Below are positions 56,108-64,000 of a DNA stretch of 64,000 nucleotides, in pieces. The number at the start of each line of letters is the position of its first letter. Positions within the stretch are counted from its first letter, which is position 1. The stretch covers positions 451,105 through 515,104 of the forward strand of contig DAGC01000002.1 in the NCBI GenBank assembly GCA_002495625.1. Reading direction: 5' to 3'. This DNA is from Methanobacterium sp. UBA375 (GTDB lineage Archaea; Methanobacteriota; Methanobacteria; Methanobacteriales; Methanobacteriaceae). A model generated the notes under the pieces. That model was not told the origin of the DNA. It saw nothing but the letters and a program-made list of their open reading frames with translations, and searched no databases. The position numbers and the translations under genes are program-made.

Positions 56108-56887
56108 TCAATCAACTTTTATTAAGTTATGGCCTGTTATAGGACACAATGTTTCGAAATGATGGTCCTTCGACACCAAATGATAATTTCGTGGACAATC
56201 ATTTAAAACAATTAAATCGCCTAAGATTTTACAATATTGTAATGAACAATTAATTATAGTGCGATTATTAAATTTTTCAATTAATTCTCTTAACTCTTTG
56301 AAGTATGGTTCAGTTTCTGCCCTAATTCCGGATTCTATTTGATTCAAAAAAGTTCCATTAGATGTAATATAATGAATTATTGTACAATCAATGTGATTTA
56401 TTCCAGATTCACATGGAAAATCAATTTTAAATTTAGATCCATCCCTTCTTGGTTTAGTTGATGCTAACTGGCAATTAACGTTGCTTTCTAAAATATTAAA
56501 TTGTTTTTTCAATATTTTAATTGAACATTGTGCATAATTCTTTATGATACCTTTGGCAAAATTTATATCTGGTCTGTCTCTTGGATACTCAATTGATTCC
56601 ATTAACAAAATATAACGATTTACAATACGGTTTAGATGTTCGTCTTCTTTCTCAAAAATAGCATATAACCTTTTTTCTACGCTTTTTAAATCTTTTTCTT
56701 CTTCTAAAATAGAATGTAAAGAACATGCATCTGTTACTATTGTCCTAATAAATTCAGCTAAAACATATTTAGAGATATGTACACTATGAAAAGGGATTTT
56801 AGAAGTTATACAATCAGAAATTTCTGAATCCCTATTAAACATCCATTCTATGCAAATATTAGTATCTAAAAAAAGATTTTGAGGCAA
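56108..56887 (-). CDS. PIN-domain nuclease-like protein
   Basis: 259 residues. LFLDTNICIEW has Asp8 and Asn10 of the PIN active site. YVLAEFIR supplies the Glu, DCTIIHY and VSKDHHFETL the later Asps. It is larger than VapC toxins because of a central helical insertion. The TTG start lies inside the end of the preceding gene (29-bp overlap), so translation is coupled. Last gene of an AT-rich three-gene cassette. Confidence 0.72.
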   Translation of the reverse strand: MPQNLFLDTNICIEWMFNRDSEISDCITSKIPFHSVHISKYVLAEFIRTIVTDACSLHSILEEEKDLKSVEKRLYAIFEKEDEHLNRIVNRYILLMESIEYPRDRPDINFAKGIIKNYAQCSIKILKKQFNILESNVNCQLASTKPRRDGSKFKIDFPCESGINHIDCTIIHYITSNGTFLNQIESGIRAETEPYFKELRELIEKFNNRTIINCSLQYCKILGDLIVLNDCPRNYHLVSKDHHFETLCPITGHNLIKVD

Positions 56888-57590
56888 AAAAGATCACATA
56901 ATCATATAATTCTGAAAGCCCTTTGATTGAAGGGAAAAAAATCATTCCAGAATCTATTAGATCATCAAATGTTTTTTCTACATCATTTTCGTTAATTTCT
57001 CTAGATTTTAATTTATTTAGAGAGACTTTTAGTAAATTAACTTGTTCTTTAGTCAGATTTTCAGGGAGATTATTTTTCATAAATTGGATAATAAGAACTA
57101 TTAATTCGTTGTAATTATCATCCAACGGTCTAATCTCCCATAATTCATCTATTTGATCCTTTATCTCTGTATAACATAATTGTCTTAATCTTAAATCATC
57201 AAAATATGAATCAATTTTTTTTAAATTAGATTGGACACTATCAAAAATTCGGTTATAACTTAATTCTAAATTACTTTCTTGAGCACCATAAAAAGGCCAA
57301 AATCGAAATTTTGGAGTATCAACTGTTTGAACATACCTAAAGAAGGGGGATTTTTCCTTTATAAATCTAGTTTTATATCTATGATATTTTGGATGAATTA
57401 CAATTACATTTTTTAAATCAATATTTTGACCATAAAGTAATTCAATCTTCCTATCTTTAATTTCTTCAGAGTTATCCAGTCCTTCTTCTCTAAAATAAAT
57501 ACTTGGTTCTTCCTCTAATACAATTTCTTTTAAAATAGGTTGATTAGAGCTCTCAAATTCCAATGTTGTAACAGTGTCTTTGTAAGAGAT
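56859..57590 (-). CDS. Hypothetical protein of PIN cassette
   Basis: 243 residues if started at ATC 57590 (first usual start TTG 57563). GAGGGGTGAT, including the stop of the previous gene, lies 7 nt before ATC. Acidic N-terminus, then VIVIHPKYHRYKTRF and a helical C-terminal half. Not recognised. Middle gene of the cassette 58215-56108. Confidence 0.65.
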   Translation of the reverse strand: MSYKDTVTTLEFESSNQPILKEIVLEEEPSIYFREEGLDNSEEIKDRKIELLYGQNIDLKNVIVIHPKYHRYKTRFIKEKSPFFRYVQTVDTPKFRFWPFYGAQESNLELSYNRIFDSVQSNLKKIDSYFDDLRLRQLCYTEIKDQIDELWEIRPLDDNYNELIVLIIQFMKNNLPENLTKEQVNLLKVSLNKLKSREINENDVEKTFDDLIDSGMIFFPSIKGLSELYDYVIFFASKSFFRY

Positions 57591-57594
57591 AAAA

Positions 57595-58215
57595 TCACCC
57601 CTCTAAAATTTCTTCATCATATAAAGCCTTTTTTATTTTCTGAAACTCATCAATTAAATCGTTGATATCCTCAATTCCAGTTTCTAAAGTAAATGTTTCT
57701 GTTTTCATGACTGGCGGACTATCTGAAAAGGGTTTTCTAGTGCGTATCCTCAACATAGCAGTTGGGAATGTGAGTTCCTTATTATTAAACTCCTTTTTTT
57801 TAATAATAATGTCCCAATCAAATTTATCTAACAAAGATGTTTTATAATTTTTTTGAAGATGAAACCTTTTAATAAGATTCCAGTCAACAATTTCTTTCTC
57901 AACAATTTCACATCTGTTTTTAAAAGTTTGAACTAGTTCTTCTTTTTCCTGAATGTTCGAAATAACTTCTTCTTTCTCTCCGGCTAAAATAATAGATACA
58001 ATTTCAATAATTTCATCTACTATATCTTGTATTTTTTCATCATTAATATCATAACTACGTATAGAATTTTTAGTAGGAGGTTTATTAAAGATTATACCCG
58101 TTTTAGCGGGTTCAAAGTAGAATTTAGCTTTTTTATCTTTTAGTACATCTCTAATAAAGTTAACTCCCTTTCTGAAATCATCAGTTTCAACGTTAGGACC
58201 CGATTCTTTAGCCAT
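57595..58215 (-). CDS. Hypothetical protein, first gene of PIN cassette
   Basis: 206 residues, soluble, Lys/Glu/Ile-rich, with a C-terminal stretch TFPTAMLRIRTRKPFSD and a helical end. Not recognised. It lies 4 bp before the ATC start of the next gene. Base composition is more AT-rich than the core genes around it, suggesting transfer. Confidence 0.65.
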   Translation of the reverse strand: MAKESGPNVETDDFRKGVNFIRDVLKDKKAKFYFEPAKTGIIFNKPPTKNSIRSYDINDEKIQDIVDEIIEIVSIILAGEKEEVISNIQEKEELVQTFKNRCEIVEKEIVDWNLIKRFHLQKNYKTSLLDKFDWDIIIKKKEFNNKELTFPTAMLRIRTRKPFSDSPPVMKTETFTLETGIEDINDLIDEFQKIKKALYDEEILEG

Positions 58216-58414
58216 CTATTTTCAACCTCTCAAAAACATTATTAATATTATAATATAAATATTGTTTAGATTATATTAAAAATTATGTAATTATATTGGA
58301 AACTGACTTATTTACCCCTAACTACGAAAAATGAGAGGATAAATACAAAATTATGCATATTTTTATGATAATATATCTTTTTAAATTGTTAAACTATGGT
58401 TTAATATAACTATT

Positions 58415-60172
58415 TCATAATCCCGCACATTCATCTTTAAGTTTCAACCAGTCCACTTTGCCTATGAGAGTAGTGGGTAATTCTTCCCTGATCTCTATCT
58501 CCCGGGGGACACTCCATTTTGCCAGGTATTCATTGCATAAGTCCATGATCTCAGTTTTTATCTTCTCTGTATTTTTGTGTCCTTCCTTCAGTACTATGAA
58601 TGCTTTGATCTTCTCTATCTGGTATTTATCTGGGGTGCCTATCACGCAGGATAAGCTGACAGCTTTGTGCATATTTATTATATTCTCTATCTGAGTGGGG
58701 AAGACTGAGTAGCCAGAGCTTTTTATCATCCGTTTAATCCGGCCCTTGAAGTAGAAGAATCCCTCCTCATCCATATAACCTAAATCACCAGTATGAACCC
58801 ATTTAAACCCGTCACTATGGATTTTTAACACATTCTCTGTTTCTTCCGGGTTGTTATAGTATTCCAGCATCACTGTGGGTCCGGCAATGCAGATTTCCCC
58901 CTCTTCACCAGGGGGCAGGTCCTCTTCAGTATCTGGATCAACGACCTTGTAGAACATATCCGGTAGTGGAACTCCCATGCTGCTCATTTTATCGTTCTTG
59001 TTAGGGATGAGGCAGCTTACAGTCACTGTTTCTGTTAAACCGTATCCCTCTTGCACGGTTACCTTCCCACCTCGTTTTGCTATAAATTCATCAAACTGCT
59101 TCTTTAATTCCACAGGTACAGAGTCTCCACCTGCAAAAACACCCTTGATAGAGCTGAAATCTGCTTCCTTCATCTTCTTGTTTCTAAGAAGTGCCTCGTA
59201 CAGGGTGGGAACCCCTGCTATGTACTGGGGCTTGTGCTTGGCGAACTGGCCCGCGAAGATCTCAGCATCGAATTTAGGGACCAGAATAGTACTGGCACCT
59301 ACACTGATAGGGAGATGGACACAGACGGCCAGGCCGAACCCATGGAACATGGGCAGAATGCACATCATCTTATCCTCCTTAATCTTTCCCAGATACCCAT
59401 CGTTCATATGCGCCAGGCACTGGATGGCCAGGGCATTGAAGTTATGATTGGAAAGCAGCACTCCCTTCTGTATCCCCGTGGTTCCGCCGGTGTATAATAC
59501 CACAGCTCGGTCCTTGCACTTCATGGAAGATTTCACATCATGGCTGGAATTTTCTCCCAATTTGATGAAATTTTTCCAGGAAACCAGTAAACTGTTATCT
59601 CTATAGTTAACCTTAGGTATCTTACGGCCTCCTAAAGCCCAGAAGCCCACCCGATTACGTTTGCCTAAAAAGTCGCTAACTTTAGCCACTATAACCTTTT
59701 TAAGTTTGAGATCCCCTTCCACCTTATTCAGGTTGGGATAGGAGAAGTTGCCGATTATGATGTATTTGCTGTCCACGTTATTCATGTAGAACTCGATCTC
59801 TTTAGGCGCGCTCAGGGGGTGGATCATGTTGGCGATGGCCCCTACCCTGTTTACAGCGTAGAACATGATCACCGCGTGGGGTGTGTTGGGCATGCAGATG
59901 GTAACGGCGTCCTTTTCTGTTACACCAATTTCCTTGAGTGCCCGGGCGCAGTTGTCCACCTTCTCCAGGAGCGTTTTGAACCTGGTCTTCTTCCCCATGA
60001 ATTCCAGAGCAATGTTACCTGGATCTTTCTCCGTCCTGGCCTGTAACATTTGGTAGATAGTCTTATCTGGGTAGGTGAGATTTGCCGGTGTTTCCTTATT
60101 GTAATGCTTAAGCCAGGGCCGTTTGTAGTTCGTCCTGTCTTCATCTTCTACAATTAAGCTTGAGATGTTCAT
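58415..60172 (-). CDS. AMP-forming acyl-CoA ligase
   Basis: 585 residues. The P-loop VLYTGGTTGIQKGVLLSN (about 218-235), EGYGLTETVTVSCL, the hinge WVHTGDLGYMDEEGFFYFKGRIKRMI and the C-terminal catalytic Lys (IGKVDWLKL) are all present. Activates a carboxylic acid, probably a long or medium acyl chain. It follows an E2-like acyltransferase gene by 25 bp. Confidence 0.88.
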   Translation of the reverse strand: MNISSLIVEDEDRTNYKRPWLKHYNKETPANLTYPDKTIYQMLQARTEKDPGNIALEFMGKKTRFKTLLEKVDNCARALKEIGVTEKDAVTICMPNTPHAVIMFYAVNRVGAIANMIHPLSAPKEIEFYMNNVDSKYIIIGNFSYPNLNKVEGDLKLKKVIVAKVSDFLGKRNRVGFWALGGRKIPKVNYRDNSLLVSWKNFIKLGENSSHDVKSSMKCKDRAVVLYTGGTTGIQKGVLLSNHNFNALAIQCLAHMNDGYLGKIKEDKMMCILPMFHGFGLAVCVHLPISVGASTILVPKFDAEIFAGQFAKHKPQYIAGVPTLYEALLRNKKMKEADFSSIKGVFAGGDSVPVELKKQFDEFIAKRGGKVTVQEGYGLTETVTVSCLIPNKNDKMSSMGVPLPDMFYKVVDPDTEEDLPPGEEGEICIAGPTVMLEYYNNPEETENVLKIHSDGFKWVHTGDLGYMDEEGFFYFKGRIKRMIKSSGYSVFPTQIENIINMHKAVSLSCVIGTPDKYQIEKIKAFIVLKEGHKNTEKIKTEIMDLCNEYLAKWSVPREIEIREELPTTLIGKVDWLKLKDECAGL

Positions 60173-60197
60173 ATCGGTAACCTATCCATTGATGTTT

Positions 60198-61163
60198 TTA
60201 TTGATCCACAGGGTAATTGGTTAGTTTTTCTTCCAGCTCTTCTGGGTTGTTCAGGATTTCCTTGAATTTATTCATGGCGCTGGTGTAGTAGAATCCGTCA
60301 CTGATACGTTCATCGATGGTGGTGGAAACTTCAACCAGGTACCTTTCATCGTGTTCACCAGTTTTCGGGTTGTAAATATAGTCTTTATAGATTTCCCCCA
60401 GGCAGACGAAGACGGAGTTGGTACCCCAGTCAAAAAGGTGGTGGTAGGGCACATTCCGTACTCCTATACTTCCCAGGTTGGTTATAAATACGCTGGCATG
60501 CATGGGGTCATCCCGGCGGATGTCCTCCGGATACTTGCCTATACTATTTAGGAAATCAAGGAATCTCATGGCCAGATTTACTATGATACCCGGAAAACTG
60601 GCAAACATGTTTATTATATCATCAGCTTCAGCGGCCTTTTCTGATTTAACCGTTCTAATTTCCTTATGTAATTTGGAGACTATGCTCCACAGGTTTTCAT
60701 CCCTGGTGAAGGATTTCTTGATGATGGTCTCTTCACCTTCCTCGGTGAATTCCTTCTTCACCACAAAGGACACATCAATGGTCTTCCTCTGATAGAACTT
60801 CCTACCCGCTATAAAACGGTTCATATGGGGCTTAACCGTGAGAAGCCGGACTAAAGCAGCTATAAAAACGTTAAAATAGGTGATCTTATCCACCACACCA
60901 TATGGTGTTTCTATGGGGTTACTGGATAATTCCAGATTTTTCTGGTTGATATATTCAACGAATAGGGTTACATCCAGCTTCTCCTTAAAATATATGGACG
61001 ACGAATCCCGGGAAGTCATCAGGTGAGGGACCAGTTTACTGAATGAACTGAGATCCTTTAAAATCCATCCATCCTTCCTATCCCCCCTAACCTTCTTGGT
61101 CCGATAAGCCGATCCCGGATTAGGATTACTATCAATATTATCGTTACCTTCCATGTTCATCAC
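60198..61163 (-). CDS. E2-like (2-oxoacid dehydrogenase/CAT-fold) acyltransferase without lipoyl domain
   Basis: 321 residues. The C-terminal motif TIDERISDG (Glu285, Asp289, Gly290) aligns with the catalytic D-H-R-x-x-D-G of E2 enzymes, with Glu in place of the catalytic His. ITNLGSIGVRNVPYHHLFDWGTNSVFVCLGE is also E2-like. There is no lipoyl or E1-binding domain. Its coupling with an acyl-CoA ligase suggests acyl transfer or acyl binding in an envelope or secondary lipid pathway. Confidence 0.72.
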   Translation of the reverse strand: MMNMEGNDNIDSNPNPGSAYRTKKVRGDRKDGWILKDLSSFSKLVPHLMTSRDSSSIYFKEKLDVTLFVEYINQKNLELSSNPIETPYGVVDKITYFNVFIAALVRLLTVKPHMNRFIAGRKFYQRKTIDVSFVVKKEFTEEGEETIIKKSFTRDENLWSIVSKLHKEIRTVKSEKAAEADDIINMFASFPGIIVNLAMRFLDFLNSIGKYPEDIRRDDPMHASVFITNLGSIGVRNVPYHHLFDWGTNSVFVCLGEIYKDYIYNPKTGEHDERYLVEVSTTIDERISDGFYYTSAMNKFKEILNNPEELEEKLTNYPVDQ

Positions 61164-61231
61164 TGTATAAAAAGATTATCGATATCAGAAAATTTTATTA
61201 TAGAAAGAGTATGTGGTTCTTCTGTTTATAA

Positions 61232-61399
61232 GTTGAACTGTTATTTTTGAAGAAATTCATCATCCCATTGAACATCCATTACACATTCTTTACCTATGAA
61301 GAATTCCTAAGTATGGCCCAAAGCTACGAGTTCAGCGTGGTAAGGGAAGCTATAAAAAATAACATAATATTGGTTGGAATAGAAGATTACTACCGTTGA
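61232..61399 (+). pseudogene. Remnant of an MNT-type nucleotidyltransferase (C-terminal part)
   Basis: The frame reads FFTYEEFLSMAQSYEFSVV ... AIKNNIILVGIEDYYR and ends at TGA 61399. This is the usual end of MntA-like nucleotidyltransferases; the catalytic N-terminal half is missing and the 5' side merges into the promoter of the E2-like gene. Confidence 0.6.
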
Positions 61400-61405
61400 T
61401 GGAAA

Positions 61406-61445
61406 ATGTTGAGCGAAGAATGGGTTAGAGAAGCTGAATCTAATG
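61406..61445 (+). pseudogene. Remnant of a HEPN-domain gene (N-terminal part)
   Basis: ATG 61406 opens MLSEEWVREAESN, which matches the usual first helix of HEPN proteins (W-x-R-E-A-E). The homology ends abruptly where the PIN gene of the opposite strand finishes. Confidence 0.5.
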
Positions 61446-61886
61446 TTAATAATAATTTTTTAAAACATCTTCAGTAGTGTAAACTTGAATTTTACCTTGT
61501 TTTTGGAAGTGCTTATCATTAGACCAAATTGGATATTTTAATTTCAATGCCAAAGCAAGAAAAAGAGTGTCTTTTTCATCTATGTCTTTCATTATATTAT
61601 AAGCTTCTTTTAATTTGTCAGAATAAAAATTAGAAGGTATTGTATTAACAGATTCAAATATAAATGTTATTGCATATTCTAAACTTTTTCTTTGTAAATT
61701 TTTATCTCTTTTAGATATGATATATTCTTTATAATACTCTAACTCTGTTAATCCATCTTCAGGATAATATAAGTGGAATAAATCCGATTTTATTAGTTTA
61801 GCTGTCTGTGAATCGTCCTTGAGTAGAGCCGACATAAGGATATTGGTATCCACTATAAAGCATATTTTTTCTTGGTTTCCTTCCAT
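61446..61886 (-). CDS. PIN-domain toxin (VapC-like)
   Basis: 146 residues. FIVDTNILMSALL has Asp13 and Asn15, DGLTELEYYKEYI the Glu region, DEKDTLFLALAL and WSNDKHFQK the C-terminal Asps. A metal-dependent RNase, toxin of a type II pair with the overlapping upstream gene. Confidence 0.8.
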   Translation of the reverse strand: MEGNQEKICFIVDTNILMSALLKDDSQTAKLIKSDLFHLYYPEDGLTELEYYKEYIISKRDKNLQRKSLEYAITFIFESVNTIPSNFYSDKLKEAYNIMKDIDEKDTLFLALALKLKYPIWSNDKHFQKQGKIQVYTTEDVLKNYY

Positions 61887-62062
61887 GCTTTTTCCCTTAT
61901 GTTTTCCAGCTCTTCCAGATCGTTTTTATCTAATAAAAGCTCATCTTTACATTTTTCAAAAAGAGTCCATTTTATTTCCTCTTCTTTTACCAACCTATCG
62001 ATTTTTCTTTTGAGAGGAGATAAGGGAATACCCTTTGGGACATTTATTTTTATTTCACTCAT
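61853..62062 (-). CDS. Antitoxin-like protein of PIN pair
   Basis: 69 residues from ATG 62062 (MSEIKINVPKGIPLS), charged and helical at the C-terminus. It overlaps the PIN gene by 34 bp, the usual antitoxin-toxin arrangement. Upstream in-frame ATGs at 62071 and 62086 are possible. Confidence 0.68.
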   Translation of the reverse strand: MSEIKINVPKGIPLSPLKRKIDRLVKEEEIKWTLFEKCKDELLLDKNDLEELENIREKAWKETKKKYAL

Positions 62063-62278
62063 TTTTACCATCAAATATATTTTCAATGTTATTCTATTAA
62101 AATTTAATTATTGTTCACAAATATGTGCTGGTTAGAATCACGGAAATAATTATTTCAGGTGGTAATAGTTCAAAGAACAGTTGTTTAAATTAATCCCCAC
62201 AGATTTTTGGGAATATAAAACCCGATACACATTTGCAAAAAAAATTAGGTGCAAAAAAAAATTAGATAGGGAAAGGAT

Positions 62279-62587
62279 TCATTCAAATATGAATGAAATT
62301 CTCATCTTACTATTATTATCAAATAACTTTCGAGTAATTTTCGAAGCACCTAATCTGTCCTTAATTTCATCAAAAAATTCATCAGGCATTTCACTACCCG
62401 AAAGCACAAATTCTATTAAGATACCAGATTGTGAAGGACTTACTTTTACCTCGAAATTAGTTAGGACATCATTATATTCCCTATTAACTTCAAGGATTTT
62501 AGAATCGGCTTTTTTAATTAATTCAGTCTCTAAAATAGAAGATTCTCTGGTTAATTTGTCTAGCTTTTCTAAATCGTTCTTAAACAT
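62279..62587 (-). CDS. Hypothetical protein (102 aa)
   Basis: N-terminal helix (FKNDLEKLDKLTRESSILE) then an alpha/beta region with beta strands around FEVKVSPSQSGILIEFVLS. ATG 62587 is preceded by GGAG at 6 nt. Not recognised. Lies downstream of the AAA ATPase on the same strand. Confidence 0.6.
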   Translation of the reverse strand: MFKNDLEKLDKLTRESSILETELIKKADSKILEVNREYNDVLTNFEVKVSPSQSGILIEFVLSGSEMPDEFFDEIKDRLGASKITRKLFDNNSKMRISFIFE

Positions 62588-62744
62588 ATTAAACTCCATA
62601 TATTTTTTAAGTAAACAAATCGTTAATCCTATTGATATTCTTTACTAAATAAACCTTTTTAAGGAGAAAAAAGCATACTAGCAAAGACTACTCAAAGTAA
62701 CCATACTTAAACATCTTCCCCTAATGAGTCGGTGTTTTTATCTT

Positions 62745-63932
62745 CTAAATACTCCTGAAAGGGAAAACTCCCTTCTCATCATATTCTTTTTTGAGCCAAG
62801 CTTTAAATATAGGTTCTGTTATCTTATATTCTCCATTTTCAGATTTCAGCAATCCACGATCCTGTAATTTTCTAAGAGAAACACTCAAAGCACCCGGTTT
62901 TTTATCCATAGATTTTGCTATATCTAATCTTTTCATAGGTTTATCAATGACTTTAGTTATAACACATTGTTCCTGAAAGGTAAGTCTACTCCATTGATTC
63001 ATGAAGTGCACTGCTAAAAAGGTTAAGGAATTCTTAAATTCTATTTTTACTTTATCATTGTCCAATGGCACTTCTTTGGGAAGTATCCTGGCAAATGTAT
63101 TAACATAAAAGGGCACACCTTTTGTACAGTGATAGAATCTCTCAAAACCATTTTCTTCAAATATCAATGATGGTACCTTCTCTTCCAAATATTCCCTCAC
63201 TACCTCTTTGGTGAAAGGAGGAATATCAAATGTCAAAATCCTCCCACCAAAAACACCATCATTACTCGCCATTTCTTTTACAATAGAGTCCGTAGATGGC
63301 ACCGATCCAGAGAAGATATAAGCCACATTTCTCTGACTCTGGATAACACCTCTAAAAAACCATAGAAAGGCTTCTAAATTTTTTCCTAAATCTTTAATTG
63401 CTTGGAATTCGTCAATAATTAGAATAGAACCTTTAATACGTTCTTGATCCCATTCATAGATCCTTTGTGGAAGATCAAAAACGAACTTAGAAAGCTTTTT
63501 GTAATCATCTTCTGTTTCTGGAATGGGCAACGGCCACCCACCTACCTCAACAATCTCTCTTAATCCTAAAGATTTTTTAGACATCTTTAAAATCTTTTTA
63601 AATATGGTTGTGATACCTTTCTTTTCACATTCTTCCATCCAGCAATCATAAAATTCATGCATTAATCCTACTTCTGTTAATTTTCCTTTTTGGTAACCAG
63701 ATGTAATGGATAAATCTACGTAACAAATTAAATAGTCGTTTTCCATTTCTTTTTTAATTTTTTTAAGTAAAACAGTCTTTCCCACACCTCTGATTCCTGT
63801 AACCATTATTGTAGGGGGAGAACCCTTTGAGGTAGATTCCAGAAAATTTTTTATCCATGAAATATCATCCACACGATTGTAAAACTGTTCATCGGTTAAT
63901 TCTGTATTGGTTCCCAAAGCAATATTATCCAC
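62745..63932 (-). CDS. AAA+ ATPase with winged helix (archaeal ATPase family)
   Basis: 395 residues. Walker A GIRGVGKT (46-53), Walker B SILIIDEFQ (about 178-186), sensor-1-like FSGSVPS, and a C-terminal winged helix (LDIAKSMDKKPGALSVSLRKLQDRGLL). A STAND-like archaeal ATPase of unknown target, frequent in accessory regions. The start is GTG with AGGTGGG upstream. Confidence 0.8.
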   Translation of the reverse strand: MDNIALGTNTELTDEQFYNRVDDISWIKNFLESTSKGSPPTIMVTGIRGVGKTVLLKKIKKEMENDYLICYVDLSITSGYQKGKLTEVGLMHEFYDCWMEECEKKGITTIFKKILKMSKKSLGLREIVEVGGWPLPIPETEDDYKKLSKFVFDLPQRIYEWDQERIKGSILIIDEFQAIKDLGKNLEAFLWFFRGVIQSQRNVAYIFSGSVPSTDSIVKEMASNDGVFGGRILTFDIPPFTKEVVREYLEEKVPSLIFEENGFERFYHCTKGVPFYVNTFARILPKEVPLDNDKVKIEFKNSLTFLAVHFMNQWSRLTFQEQCVITKVIDKPMKRLDIAKSMDKKPGALSVSLRKLQDRGLLKSENGEYKITEPIFKAWLKKEYDEKGVFPFRSI

Positions 63933-63965
63933 TATAAACCCACCTGTGATCTATTTTATTATATG

Positions 63966-64000
63966 TGATCAATTTTTGATCATTTAAGATTTATGATCAA
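63966..64000 (-). promoter_or_regulatory. TGATCAA operator cluster upstream of the AAA ATPase
   Basis: TGATCAA (63966-63972) and TTGATCA (63976-63982) form a perfect dyad with a 3-bp spacer; a third TGATCAA lies at 63994-64000 at the window edge. Position fits autoregulation by the winged helix of the ATPase. Confidence 0.45.

Noticed and set aside
55879..56142. 87-codon ORF starting at ATG 55879
   Set aside because: The zinc-ribbon frame in the same DNA has paired cysteines and a better start; this one is a shadow.

Overview
The window looks like a chromosomal segment of a pseudomurein-walled methanogen, most likely Methanobacterium or a close relative. The grounds are secreted proteins with pseudomurein-binding repeats, LL-diaminopimelate aminotransferase, a response regulator with a methanogen output domain, a TIGR00288-type NYN protein, many small zinc-ribbon/membrane proteins, archaeal TATA-type promoters, and AT-rich intergenic DNA with T-rich ends. 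No tRNA, rRNA, CRISPR array or intact insertion sequence was recognised.

Layout. 1-17 kb: a giant beta-helix surface protein running off the left edge, a HisG-like enzyme, a methyltransferase, two secreted pseudomurein-binding proteins (one with a transglutaminase-like domain, one with a glutamine-amidotransferase-like domain) that share a promoter element, a MinD ATPase and small orphan genes. 17-23 kb: methyltransferase, response regulator, Hsp20 followed by a strongly folded RNA-like element, NYN protein, dapL. 23-28 kb: a surface protein, then a co-directional set Ku - ATP-dependent DNA ligase - WYL-like protein - beta-CASP nuclease that looks like an end-joining cluster. 28-32 kb: two more secreted amidotransferase-like paralogues and a C39-peptidase-like protein with Ser in place of Cys. 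32-41 kb: TetR/ferredoxin-flavodoxin pair, processive glycosyltransferase, aldo/keto reductase, TetR and MFS efflux, universal stress protein. 41-54 kb: small membrane proteins, a rubredoxin, AEC transporter, SagB-type nitroreductase, UbiA prenyltransferase, ATP-cone protein, second MFS pump, zinc phospholipase C-like protein, ARPP-1 protein with a receiver domain. 54-64 kb: an accessory, defence-like stretch with a CARF-HTH regulator joined to a MntA/HepT pair, a frameshifted zinc-ribbon gene, a three-gene PIN cassette, an acyl-CoA ligase with an E2-like acyltransferase, the remains of a second MNT/HEPN pair, a PIN toxin module and an AAA ATPase.

Themes. Several genes appear to start at AUU, AUA or AUC exactly 7 nt after a strong Shine-Dalgarno sequence. 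Short imperfect tandem repeats straddle or follow several stop codons. Five proteins keep their fold motifs but have a changed catalytic residue. The best candidates for undescribed biology are the CARF-MntA-HepT cassette, the Ku-ligase-WYL-beta-CASP cluster, the secreted amidotransferase/pseudomurein-binding family, the folded RNA at 20.15-20.37 kb and the non-AUG starts.
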